A DNA stretch of 64,000 nucleotides from DASYML01 sp036399835 (GTDB lineage: Bacteria > Acidobacteriota > Blastocatellia > Pyrinomonadales > Pyrinomonadaceae), in the NCBI GenBank assembly GCA_036399835.1, contig DASWMI010000047.1:9986-73985 (forward strand), in the 5' to 3' direction. The position numbers and the translations under genes were made by a program. Shown piece by piece: positions 49,362 to 58,215 of the stretch. A model generated the notes under the pieces. The model did not search any database. It had not been told where the DNA came from and saw only the letters and a program-made list of their open reading frames with translations. Position 1 is the first letter of the stretch; every line of letters begins with the position of its first letter.

Positions 49362-51992
49362 TCACATCTTCTTGCGCAGCCGCTGGGCCAGCGTGCGTAT
49401 CACGCCGTAGGCTATGGTCGGGTCGTCATTGAGGACGTTGCGGAAAGCGTCGCCGTCAAGACGCAGAACGCGCGTTCCGCTTGAGGCCGCGCGCACGGTG
49501 GCCGAGCGCGGCGCGGGGTCGAGCACGGCCATCTCGCCGATAAAAGCCCCGGCCTTCTCACGATTGACGAGCTGCTCTTCTTCGCCTTTGCGTATAAAGA
49601 CCTCGACCTCGCCCGCCAGCAGGATAAAGACTTCATTGCCCGGCTCGCCTTCGAGGCAGAGGTTTGCGCCAGCCGCAAACTCCGCTTCGCGGCTGGCGCG
49701 TGCCAGCTCGGCCAGTCCTTCCGGCGGCAGGCGCGAGAAGATGGGCGCGCTCCGCAGTGCGATCATCTTCTCAACAGTGCTCAAGGCTTTGTGCGAGCCG
49801 ACCTCGCCCGTCTCCGATTCCTGGCTTTTCTTCAAATGCTGCGCGGTCTCTCGGACCAGTTCGTGTTCGTCCTGGCTCATCTGGTCCAGAGTCTTCTCAT
49901 TGGCCGCGCCTCGCTCGCCCAGAGCATGAAGGGCGACGGCGCGCACGTAAGGGTCTGGATTCTGCAGACGCATAAAGAGCATGTCGGTCAGCGTCGGCAG
50001 AGAGGTTTCAATCTCGACAGTCTCACGGTAGGCCAAGAGGAGGCGTTCGGCTATCGCTGGCGGAAGGCTGGCGCGCAGTTGTTCGACGATGGACTCGCGC
50101 TTTGAATCATCCAGGCTACAGAGCGCATCGCGCACGTCCCCGGCCTTTCCATCATCAAGCGTAAAGCTGATGCCGCGCATCAGGTTCTCGACGGCGCGAG
50201 CGCGTCGGCGACGCAGGAGGTCCGCGAGAAAATCATGCGAGGCTGAAGGCTGAAGCTCAAGCACCTTGATGGTCTGCGCGGCGCGCTCGATGGCGCTCAG
50301 CTCTTCGGCCAGACGCGAGGCCATCCCGCCCGAGCCTCCGAGCAGTTCGTCTAGTACGGCGGCGTGCTCCTCCTTCGTGACGCGATATTCGGAACGGAGC
50401 TGGACGATAAAACTATCATCAGGCTCATCCTCTGCGGCGAAGACATGCTCAAGATAATTCTTGAGCGCGTTGGCGTAGGTCGTCAGTTGCAAACGTTTTT
50501 CGGCGGAAATCTGCTTTGAAGGATCGCTCAGCAGAGCGCGCTCTTCCTCGGCCAGCGAGGCCATAATCTTCTCGTGGTCCGTCTTCTTAATCTGCATTTG
50601 ATTACGCAGACTTTCGAGCAGGTGTATCTCTTCGCGCGTGACGAAACCGTTGGCGAGAGCTTCGCGCACGGCGTCCTTGTAAATCTCCAAAACCTGCGCA
50701 GAGCCTTTGGCCGTCTCCCTGGACTTGATGGTGTGAATCAGAAACGCTTCGTGTAAATCCTTAGGCGGCTGGATGTCTGTCCATTCCCAGCGCCTGATGA
50801 TGTTGCGCGCGAGCGTCTCTTCGGCAAAGGTCTTCTGCGTGCGGCGCAGGCGTCGGACCAGAAAGAGCGTGCCCGTTAGCACCACCGCGATGAGCACGAA
50901 ATGCGAGGCGTGGATGCCAGGAATTTTTCTCAGCGAAGGCTGGCCCGCGAAGCTGTAAAAGGTCAGGAAGGCTGTAAAGGCTGCCATCGTGAACATCACA
51001 TGACGCACGCGCGCCGCATCAGCCTCCGCCTCGCGGCGGCGCAGCCACTTGCCGACCAGCGGCTCAAGCGCAGAGAAGAAAAGAAAGCTGAGCAGGCCGC
51101 AGGCAGCCAGCGTGAGGATTGAAGCCACAGCGCGCGGCACGATGGGCAGAAAGAAGAAGCCCGCCGAGTGTGCATCGTGGCCCGGCATCAAGGCCGTGTG
51201 AATCAGCATCGGCTCATTGGTCCAGCTCCCGCCGAAGTAGTAATCCCAGTTGCCAGCCTGTAGGAAGTAGTAGAAGTAGAAACCGAAGACGAGACCCGGA
51301 AAAGCGAAATAGACGAATCTCTTCGGACGCGATTCAATCTCTTTCCAATAGCCGTTCTCCTCGTTGATGTCCGGACAGAATTTTTTGCACGCAGAGCACT
51401 TGGCACACTGCGAGTTGTCCGTCTCGCGCAATCCGTGCGGCTCCGTGTAAATCTTTTCGATGAAAGAGAGCGGGCAGACATAGTTGCACCAGGTCTTGCC
51501 CGTGTAGAACGCGCCGAAGAGGAGCGCCGCCGCCGAGATTAAAACGAAAAAGGCAGAGATGGCGTGCCCGTCGCCGTTGGTCGCAATCAAACGCAGCCAG
51601 AGCGAAAAGAAAAAGACCGCGAAGGCCACGTAGTAGTAGTTTGCTTCGAGCCAGGGCGAAGCCTTCTTCGTGCCGGGCCGCCTGAGCCTGACGGGTATCT
51701 GCGCAAAGAAGGCGAGCGGGCAGATGCGCCGCCAGCGGTGATAGCCGACGAGCACGATAAAGAAAGGCAGGCTCGCCACGACTATGGTCCAGACCACGCG
51801 GCCCGCCAGCGATTGAACAAGATGCGCGAAGACGGGAACGGCGATAAAGACCGCGAGCGCAACCCAACTGAGCGGCTTAATCCACCATTCGGCTTCAGGC
51901 TCTGCGGGCGATTGTTTATGCGCGACGGGGAGCGTGCGCCCCGCGGCGTGCGCGATGGGCCGGGCCGGAGGTCTGGGCGATGCGACAGCCAT
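49362..51992 (-). CDS. Membrane 4Fe-4S protein fused to HEAT-like and cyclic-nucleotide-binding domains
   Basis: An 876-residue fusion. The N-terminal half (about residues 35-370) has eight or so hydrophobic segments and two ferredoxin-like Cys clusters, CNYVCP and CAKCSACKKFCP, plus an isolated RRICPLAFF, as in NapH/NosR/CcoG-type membrane polyferredoxins. The middle is helical (about 400-640), with a HEAT-like segment near 690 (RLQNPDPYVRAVALHALGERG). The C-terminus (about 745-875) is a cNMP-binding/CRP-type domain with PIFSRLPPEGLAELA, GEPGNEVFILLAGEVEVF and GEMAVLDPAPRSATVRA. It probably moves electrons across the membrane under control of a nucleotide or redox signal. It is the last gene of the two-component operon. 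Confidence 0.82.
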   Translation of the reverse strand: MAVASPRPPARPIAHAAGRTLPVAHKQSPAEPEAEWWIKPLSWVALAVFIAVPVFAHLVQSLAGRVVWTIVVASLPFFIVLVGYHRWRRICPLAFFAQIPVRLRRPGTKKASPWLEANYYYVAFAVFFFSLWLRLIATNGDGHAISAFFVLISAAALLFGAFYTGKTWCNYVCPLSFIEKIYTEPHGLRETDNSQCAKCSACKKFCPDINEENGYWKEIESRPKRFVYFAFPGLVFGFYFYYFLQAGNWDYYFGGSWTNEPMLIHTALMPGHDAHSAGFFFLPIVPRAVASILTLAACGLLSFLFFSALEPLVGKWLRRREAEADAARVRHVMFTMAAFTAFLTFYSFAGQPSLRKIPGIHASHFVLIAVVLTGTLFLVRRLRRTQKTFAEETLARNIIRRWEWTDIQPPKDLHEAFLIHTIKSRETAKGSAQVLEIYKDAVREALANGFVTREEIHLLESLRNQMQIKKTDHEKIMASLAEEERALLSDPSKQISAEKRLQLTTYANALKNYLEHVFAAEDEPDDSFIVQLRSEYRVTKEEHAAVLDELLGGSGGMASRLAEELSAIERAAQTIKVLELQPSASHDFLADLLRRRRARAVENLMRGISFTLDDGKAGDVRDALCSLDDSKRESIVEQLRASLPPAIAERLLLAYRETVEIETSLPTLTDMLFMRLQNPDPYVRAVALHALGERGAANEKTLDQMSQDEHELVRETAQHLKKSQESETGEVGSHKALSTVEKMIALRSAPIFSRLPPEGLAELARASREAEFAAGANLCLEGEPGNEVFILLAGEVEVFIRKGEEEQLVNREKAGAFIGEMAVLDPAPRSATVRAASSGTRVLRLDGDAFRNVLNDDPTIAYGVIRTLAQRLRKKM

Positions 51993-51998
51993 AAGAAA

Positions 51999-52094
51999 AG
52001 TCTGAGAGTCTGAAGTCTGAAGTCTGGAGTCAAAACACTATGCTCTAACTTATTCTGAGACTCCAGACTCCAGACTGTTCGGACTCTCAGACTC
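51999..52094. repeat. AGTCTGA heptamer hairpin in the redox operon
   Basis: AGTCTGAG, AGTCTGA, AGTCTGA, AGTCTGG (51999-52027) face GACTCCA, GACTCCA, GACTGTTCG, GACTCTCA (52059-52089). It shares words with the element at 13506-13582, 38 kb away. Confidence 0.88.
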
Positions 52095-52101
52095 TTGATT
52101 G

Positions 52102-53937
52102 TTATCCCCTGCCGAGCCTCGTGTTGAAGGGCCATTCGACAGGGAAGGGCGAAGCCAGGTTAACTTTGATGTTGAGATAATCGCGCATCACGCCTGTGAA
52201 CTGGCCGACCTGCTCCTCCTCGTTGCGGCGGAAGAATTCGCTGCGGCCCTCGTCCGGCGTCAGGACGAAGAAGAGGCGCGGAATCTCGCGCGTCTGTCCA
52301 ATCTTGTCAGCCTGTTTCGGGTCGGGGACAGCCGTGTTTATATAGTCGCCCTCGTCGAAATTGCGTACATGGCATTGGATGCAGGTCATCCCGCGTTCTT
52401 CAAAGAGGCGTCGGCGCGGGTCGCGCAAAGATGTCTCTTCAACCATGTAGCGCTCTTTGAAGGCGCGCGAAACCGATGAAGCATCAATCGTGCTCGGCTT
52501 GACCTCCTCTTCGTCGCGCTCGTCAGGGATGGCCGTAAAGCCGAGCACGTCAATCAACTTCTCTAGCCCCTTGAAATGTAGAGGGCTGTTCGGATTGAAA
52601 CGCGGAGCGGCGGCGGCCTTATAAGCTTTGCCGTCGGGCGTAGGCTTAACGCTCGCTGTGAAGCCGTCAATCGGCAGGTTGGCGAAGCCGAGCACACGCT
52701 TGCCATCACGCTCGATGGGCGTGACCTTCATCACGCCGAGCGCCCAGCCGTTGCCGCGCAGGTAACGACCCTGCGCGTCGAGTGCGTCGTCGCCGCCTAG
52801 ACGCGCGTTGTGCGGCAGCGCCGCGAAGTTGGCCTGCATACGCGGCTCTTTCGCGTCCTTGTAAGTGACAATCCGTGTGATGAAATCGGCGAGCGCCGCA
52901 GCATACTTCTTTTTGTCAGCCGCGACAAAGGGCTTGAGGTTCGCCCCGTCGAAGAAGGCTTCGTGCAGGAGGCGCGCAAAGGTCTCGTTGTTTCTCTGGC
53001 GCAGGTCGTTGTCCTTGAGGATGTCCGGGTCCGTGCCGCGCACTATGCGCAGGCGCGGCATGAGGTAGACAGGCTCCGGCGCGACCTCGTTGCGATAGAC
53101 CAGGCGCAGCTCGAAAATCTTCTTGTTGACGCGCGGGCGCACCATGATGAGCCGCCAGTTCTCCGCCTTCCATTGAGGGTTGAACTTGGGGCTGTCCGGG
53201 TCAATCTCTTCGTTGCGATGAAGCGTGGAGAGATTCTTGAGCGTATCGCGGAAGAGGGCCGCGCCTGTGGTCGGCTGAACGTCGCTCCCCTCTTTGATCT
53301 GCTTGCTCGCTTCGATCTCCGCTATGCGGTCGAAGATAGAGAGGATGGACCAGCGCTCGTTGGCGGTCGAAAGCCGCTCGGCATCGGTGATGGAGATGAG
53401 CGTCTCGACGGGCAGCGGAGCGCGTGCGACTTCCGGCAGCGCGACCGGCTGAGGCTTAATCTCTATGCTGAAAGTCTTCATCGAAGACCGACCGGGCTTG
53501 CCAGCCTCGCGCGGAAACTCCGTCATGCGGACGGCGAAATCTCCGCGTTTGCCGTCTGCACGCGTCGGAGTCCAGTCAACAGTCAGTGTCTTTTCGTTGT
53601 ACCTGGCGGAGAGAGGCTTCTGGACCAGTTCGACGCGCACGTCGTCGCTCTCTTCGTCAATCACCGCCAGCCCGAAGGTGATGCGCTGGCCCACGCCGAC
53701 TTCCCTGAACCTGATGGGGCCAAGCTCGGGCGACTGGTTGGCGGCAGCCGCCGTCAAGCGAGGGCCGACAAAGGATAAAGCTGGACCATCCGGTCTGACG
53801 CCAGCCGTGTTGTGCGCAGCGCTTCCGGCGCGCGTCCAGCAGAGCGCGGCGGCCAGAGCGCAAAAGACGGCGATGGCGAGAAGCTTCAGCAAATGTGTCT
53901 TGAAGGATGTCCGCGAGGGATAAAGATTTCTTTTCAT
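52102..53937 (-). CDS. Exported c-type cytochrome of unknown function
   Basis: A 611-residue protein with an N-terminal signal/anchor (LLKLLAIAVFCALAAALCWTR), a large domain without recognised family, and a single haem c motif CIQCH at about residues 519-523, followed by a C-terminal tail of about 90 residues (ending FNTRLGRG). A Met suited as sixth ligand cannot be pinned down. The protein likely works in the periplasm. Its neighbour encodes a membrane ferredoxin, so the pair may form an electron-transfer module; the sensor kinase and NtrC-type regulator upstream would control it. The gene follows the regulator after 24 bp. Confidence 0.78.
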   Translation of the reverse strand: MKRNLYPSRTSFKTHLLKLLAIAVFCALAAALCWTRAGSAAHNTAGVRPDGPALSFVGPRLTAAAANQSPELGPIRFREVGVGQRITFGLAVIDEESDDVRVELVQKPLSARYNEKTLTVDWTPTRADGKRGDFAVRMTEFPREAGKPGRSSMKTFSIEIKPQPVALPEVARAPLPVETLISITDAERLSTANERWSILSIFDRIAEIEASKQIKEGSDVQPTTGAALFRDTLKNLSTLHRNEEIDPDSPKFNPQWKAENWRLIMVRPRVNKKIFELRLVYRNEVAPEPVYLMPRLRIVRGTDPDILKDNDLRQRNNETFARLLHEAFFDGANLKPFVAADKKKYAAALADFITRIVTYKDAKEPRMQANFAALPHNARLGGDDALDAQGRYLRGNGWALGVMKVTPIERDGKRVLGFANLPIDGFTASVKPTPDGKAYKAAAAPRFNPNSPLHFKGLEKLIDVLGFTAIPDERDEEEVKPSTIDASSVSRAFKERYMVEETSLRDPRRRLFEERGMTCIQCHVRNFDEGDYINTAVPDPKQADKIGQTREIPRLFFVLTPDEGRSEFFRRNEEEQVGQFTGVMRDYLNIKVNLASPFPVEWPFNTRLGRG

Positions 53938-53961
53938 AGCTTCAGGGGATGAAGAGACAGA

Positions 53962-55377
53962 TTAGCCGTTGCGCCGGTCCAGGTTATAGTCGCGCAGGCG
54001 GCGATAGAGCGTTGAAGGGGAGATGCCTAGAATCTCTGCTGTCTTGCCGCGATGCCAGCCCGTCTGTTCAAGCGCGGCGAGAATCTGCTGGCGCTCGACA
54101 TCGCGCAGGGAAGCTGGCGAGGCGTTGGCATTTGAAGGCTGCGCGCCGCTCTCGACGGCTCCCGTTTGGGCCTGTATAAAGACCGCGCCATTTTGGGCGA
54201 CGGGGCGCAAGACCTCGGGCGGCAGCTCATTAAGCGTGATGCGCCCGTCATTGGAAAGCAGCACGGCGCGCTCAAGCGTGTTGCGAAGCTGGCGCACGTT
54301 GCCGGGCCAGCTATAACGCCTAAGCGCGTCCATCGCTTCGGGCGTAATCTCGGGCGGATGCGGGCTTTTCAACTGTCTTAAAAGATATTGCGTAATCGGC
54401 TCGATGTCTTCCGTGCGCTCACTCAAGGGGAGCAGGCTAATCTGAAATCCGTTGATGCGATAGAGCAGGTCCGAGCGGAAGCTGCCGTCGGAGACGACCT
54501 GCTCAAGATTGCGGTTGGTCGCGGCCACTATACGAACGTTGACTTCGACTTTGCGCACGCCGCCGACGCGATAGAAGGTGCGCGTCTCGATGGCGCGCAG
54601 GAGCTTGGCCTGAAGCTGCGGCGGTAGCTCCGTCACTTCATCAAGAAAGAGCGTCCCGCCGTCTGCCAGCTCAATCAGTCCGAGCTTGCGCGCCTTCGCG
54701 CCCGAGAAAGCGCCAGCTTCGTAACCGAAGAGCTCAGATTCGAGGAGCGTTTCCTGAAAGGCCGCGCAGTTGAGATCAACGAAAGAGCCTTCGGCGCGCG
54801 TCGAGAGACGATGAATCGCATGTGCGATCAATTCCTTGCCCGTCCCGGAAGCGCCCGTGATGAGCACGGAAGCCTCAGAGGGAGCGACACGCTCAACCAG
54901 CCTGACGGCCTCGCGCATGGCATCAGAGACAAAGATAATCTCAGGCATTTGCGAGCGGCGCGCAAGCTGCTGCCGGAGGCGCTGGTTGTCCACGCGCAGG
55001 CGACGCTTTTCGGCGGCCTGCCGGACCAGCGCGTCAAGCTCGTTGAGGCGATAAGGCTTGGTCAGATAATCATAAGCGCCGAGTTTCATCGCCTCGATAG
55101 CGGTCTCGACCGTGGCGTGACCCGTGAGCATGATGACTTCGGGCGGATTGGGACGCTGGTGCACGCGGCGCAACAGTTCCATCCCGTCCATGCGCGGCAT
55201 ATTAATGTCAGAGAGCAGCACGTCAACATTGCTCTCTTCCAGCTTGCGCAGCGCCGCTTCACCGTCCGACGCAGACTGTACCCTGTAACCGAGCCGCTCC
55301 AACTCCTTCTGAAGCACGAGTCGCAGATTGGCTTCGTCTTCCGCTATCAGGAGCCTCGGGCCTTGCGTTTCACTCAA
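53962..55377 (-). CDS. NtrC-family sigma-54-dependent response regulator
   Basis: A 471-residue activator. The receiver domain (1-120) has the phospho-acceptor Asp in LLSDINMPRMDG. The AAA+ domain carries Walker A GASGTGKELIAHAIH, the sigma-54-contact loop AGAFSGAKARK (a Ser variant of GAFTGA) and Walker B GGTLFLDEV. The C-terminus is a Fis-type helix-turn-helix (GKTAEILGISPSTLYRRLRDY). It activates sigma-54 promoters when phosphorylated by the neighbouring kinase. Its stop is followed after 24 bp by the cytochrome gene, and its ATG overlaps the kinase stop by four bases. No clear -24/-12 promoter could be identified by eye. Confidence 0.95.
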   Translation of the reverse strand: MSETQGPRLLIAEDEANLRLVLQKELERLGYRVQSASDGEAALRKLEESNVDVLLSDINMPRMDGMELLRRVHQRPNPPEVIMLTGHATVETAIEAMKLGAYDYLTKPYRLNELDALVRQAAEKRRLRVDNQRLRQQLARRSQMPEIIFVSDAMREAVRLVERVAPSEASVLITGASGTGKELIAHAIHRLSTRAEGSFVDLNCAAFQETLLESELFGYEAGAFSGAKARKLGLIELADGGTLFLDEVTELPPQLQAKLLRAIETRTFYRVGGVRKVEVNVRIVAATNRNLEQVVSDGSFRSDLLYRINGFQISLLPLSERTEDIEPITQYLLRQLKSPHPPEITPEAMDALRRYSWPGNVRQLRNTLERAVLLSNDGRITLNELPPEVLRPVAQNGAVFIQAQTGAVESGAQPSNANASPASLRDVERQQILAALEQTGWHRGKTAEILGISPSTLYRRLRDYNLDRRNG

Positions 55378-57431
55378 CTGTTTTGTTCTCCATGCGTCAA
55401 GATCATGGCGGGAAGCGAGATGGTAAAGGTTGTTCCCACACCGACCGCTGATTGAACGTCAAGGCGTCCGCCGTGCTCGGTTACAATACCATAACAGACT
55501 GCGAGACCGAGACCCGTGCCGCGCCCGACCTCTTTGGTCGTAAAGAACGGGTCGAAGATTTTGACCAGATTTTCGGGCGCGATGCCGATGCCCGTATCGC
55601 TCACCTGGACCAGCACATGCCCGTCCTCGTTGCGCGCGCCTATCGTCAGCAGCCCTCCCTCCGGCATCGCGTCAATCCCGTTGGTGGCGAGCGCAATCAC
55701 GGCCTGCTGCAACTGCCCCTCGTCGCCGAGGATAACCGCCACGTCGTCAGCCGCCTCGACGCGAATCTCTACGCCCGGCCCGCGTTTCTGGTGGACCAGC
55801 AATCGCGCCGCCGCCTTGATGACTTCAAGGATACTGAGGGGCACGTGCTGGCCCGCGCGGGTGCGACTGAAATCTAGCAGCCCGTTGGTAATCATCTTGC
55901 AGCGGAAAGCCTCGCTGCGAATCAGCTCAAGGTATTCGCGCAGGTCCGCGACCTCCGAGGAAGCATCGAAAGCGCCCTCGCGGACGCGCGTCTCAAGGGC
56001 TTCGGCGCAGGCCGAGATGGTCGCCAGCGGGTTATTAATCTCGTGTACGACGCCCGCCGCCAGTCTGCCTATCGCGGCCAGCTTTTCGGCACGCGCGACG
56101 GCGCGGCTGGCTTCGACGCGCTCCGTGATGTCTTCGCCGACCGTGATTACGTGCGAGACTTCCGCGCCCTCTTCGGCGCGCATGGGAATCTTGCTCACCA
56201 GCCAGTGACGCGTCTTGCCATCGGGCGAGATGGCCTCCTGCTCTATGCGCTCGATTTCGCCCGTCTCAAAGGCCCGCGCGAATTCCCTTTCCAGCACATT
56301 GCGCCGCTGCCTGGTCAGGACTTCAAAGATATTCCGGCCTAGCGCGTCCTGACGAGGGATGCCCTGCCCGCCTAATTCCCGGTTACGATTCCAGGCGACG
56401 ATGCGATAGCCGCGGTCTATCGCGTAGAGCGACAAAGGCAGGCTGTCAATAATCGCCTCCGTCAGACGTCTCTGCGCTTCGAGCGTGGCGGTCTGCCGCT
56501 CGACCTCCTTGGCGAGATTGACAGAGGACTCGCGCGCCGCAGCATAGAGCGAAGAGATATGAGCAGCCAAAGCGGCCTGCTGCGCGGCGGCCTCGACCAA
56601 ACGCGCTTCCGTCCCGCCGCAATCCTCGCGCGCATCGAAACAGGCTATCAAAGCTCCTTGCGTCCGCCCGCCGAAAGAGAGCGGCGCGACCAGCTCAAGA
56701 GCGTGGCCTTCATCAAGCAGAAGAAACTGCTGCGCGTCTTCTATGAGCGCTGTGCGCGCAGGAGGTCCGCCCGCATCGAGCCAGGCGTTGAGCCTCTCCA
56801 TGTGAATCAGCGAGAGACCTTCTGCGCTCCCCTCGCGGTCGAAGACGCAGATGACAGGCCCTCTCGAATCGCTCCTGATGGCTGCCGCGCAGAGCGCAGC
56901 GTTCGTTCCCTCGTAGGTTGCTCCGGCCACGCGGCGCACGACCTGCTCAGGCTCAAGCGCGCGGAGCAGTCCTCTTCCGAGGTCTGCCAGAAATTGTAGC
57001 TCGCGATTACTGCCGAGCAGAGCGCGTGTCTGCTGTGCGCTCTCAAGATGCGCGTTGATACGCGAGAGCAGCTCGCGCGGGGTCGAAGGCTTGACGATGT
57101 AATCGTCCGCCCCCGCCGTAAAGGCTTCAACCTTACGGTTCTCGTCATCGCTGGCGGAAAAGATAACGACCGGCAGTTGCCTCGTCGCGGCTTGCGCGCG
57201 AAGCAGGCGACACAGCGCGAGGCCGCTCACGCCCGGCATCTCTACATCGAGCATGACCAGGTCGCAGCGTTCCTTGTGGAGCAGCCGCAGGGCCGAAGGC
57301 GCGTCCTCAGCCGTCACGGTGCGATAGCCCGCTTCCTCAAAGATGCGTCTCAGCTTGCGACGCATATTCGCATCGTCGTCAACGACGAGGAGCGTTGCGC
57401 CCTGTGCGTTTTGATTAAAGGGAGCAGTCAT
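55374..57431 (-). CDS. Hybrid sensor histidine kinase (REC-GAF-PAS-HisKA-HATPase)
   Basis: A 685-residue protein with an N-terminal receiver domain (ATLLVVDDDANMRRKL, then the Asp in VMLDVEMPGVSG), a GAF-like sensor (about residues 150-300), a PAS domain (about 330-430) and a HisKA/HATPase core with the phospho-His in VVHEINNPLATISACAEAL, the N/G1 box DTGIGIAPENLVKIFDPFFTTK and GRGTGLGLAVCYGIV. There are no transmembrane helices, so it senses a cytoplasmic signal. I set the start at ATG 57431, with the receiver beginning 10 residues later; a GTG at 57467 is also possible. It is coupled to the NtrC-type gene through an ATGA overlap. Confidence 0.92.
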   Translation of the reverse strand: MTAPFNQNAQGATLLVVDDDANMRRKLRRIFEEAGYRTVTAEDAPSALRLLHKERCDLVMLDVEMPGVSGLALCRLLRAQAATRQLPVVIFSASDDENRKVEAFTAGADDYIVKPSTPRELLSRINAHLESAQQTRALLGSNRELQFLADLGRGLLRALEPEQVVRRVAGATYEGTNAALCAAAIRSDSRGPVICVFDREGSAEGLSLIHMERLNAWLDAGGPPARTALIEDAQQFLLLDEGHALELVAPLSFGGRTQGALIACFDAREDCGGTEARLVEAAAQQAALAAHISSLYAAARESSVNLAKEVERQTATLEAQRRLTEAIIDSLPLSLYAIDRGYRIVAWNRNRELGGQGIPRQDALGRNIFEVLTRQRRNVLEREFARAFETGEIERIEQEAISPDGKTRHWLVSKIPMRAEEGAEVSHVITVGEDITERVEASRAVARAEKLAAIGRLAAGVVHEINNPLATISACAEALETRVREGAFDASSEVADLREYLELIRSEAFRCKMITNGLLDFSRTRAGQHVPLSILEVIKAAARLLVHQKRGPGVEIRVEAADDVAVILGDEGQLQQAVIALATNGIDAMPEGGLLTIGARNEDGHVLVQVSDTGIGIAPENLVKIFDPFFTTKEVGRGTGLGLAVCYGIVTEHGGRLDVQSAVGVGTTFTISLPAMILTHGEQNS

Positions 57432-57731
57432 GCCGTTCTCGGTCCTGAAGGGGACGCGCCGCGCCACTCGGAAAGCTCACGCGGAAAACTCTTGGCGAGC
57501 GCGAGGAGCACAGAGGCAGTTGAAGCACACGTGCCATCAACGCTCAACGCTTGGGCTGCCTCTCTCCTTCAAAGATTGAAAGCGATGCCAGCATGTTTGT
57601 CAAGATGACGTTTAAAAAGCGCGGATGAATCCGGTTCACCATTTCCTTAACGGATTGACTTCTCAATCGAATAGAGATAAATGTACGTCGCTCTTCACCC
57701 TCCAATACCAAATCTGAAAGGAGTACGGACC

Positions 57732-58136
57732 ATGAGCGAACAGGAGAACGTCAAGCTGGTCCAGCAGGCTTACAGTAATTTCCAGAGCGGCGACATACAG
57801 GCTCTGCTCGGACTGCTCTCGGATGATGTCGAGTGGCAGTTGCCGGAGATTGAGAACGTCTCGTTCGCGGGCAGGCGTCGCGGGAAAGCGCAGGTCGCGG
57901 AGTTTTTCTCTAAGCTCGCAGAGGCGCAGGAGGCAAGGCAATTCGAGCCGCGCGAGTTTATCGCGCAGGGAGACAAGGTGGTCGCGCTTGGGTCTTACAT
58001 GTGGCAGACGAGGGCCACAGGCAGCTCGTATGGCGGCGACTGGGCGCATGTTTTTACCGTGCGCGATGGCAAGATTGCAGGCTTTCATGAATTCATGGAT
58101 ACGGCTGCCGCCGCCAACGCTTACAGAAAAGCTTGA
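57732..58136 (+). CDS. SnoaL-like/NTF2-superfamily protein
   Basis: A 134-residue protein with the cone-shaped NTF2 fold. The first helix VKLVQQAYSNFQSGDIQALL and the strand DDVEWQLPEIENVSFAGR are typical of SnoaL_3-like domains; the C-terminal HVFTVRDGKIAGFHEFMDT closes the sheet. No catalytic residue can be named, as these proteins act as isomerases, hydrolases or ligand binders. It starts at ATG 57732 with AAAGGAG 10 bp upstream; the frame extends back to 57681 without a better start. It is next to the STPK gene (80 bp downstream) but a functional link is not shown. Confidence 0.82.
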   Translation: MSEQENVKLVQQAYSNFQSGDIQALLGLLSDDVEWQLPEIENVSFAGRRRGKAQVAEFFSKLAEAQEARQFEPREFIAQGDKVVALGSYMWQTRATGSSYGGDWAHVFTVRDGKIAGFHEFMDTAAAANAYRKA

Positions 58137-58215
58137 GCTGGTTTCGGCCAATCTCCATGCGCCGCAGCGATAATCATTGCGGCCCGCGGCCTTTGAGGAG
58201 TTTAATATAGCTTCC

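Noticed and set aside
49362..51992. The 4Fe-4S protein as a replacement BoxA
   Set aside because: It is a multi-TM membrane protein without a flavin/NADPH reductase module and belongs to a separate signalling operon on the other strand.
53962..58136. Sigma-54 -24/-12 promoter for the NtrC-type regulator
   Set aside because: Several partial TGGCAC words exist but none with a correctly spaced TTGC upstream of a gene start.
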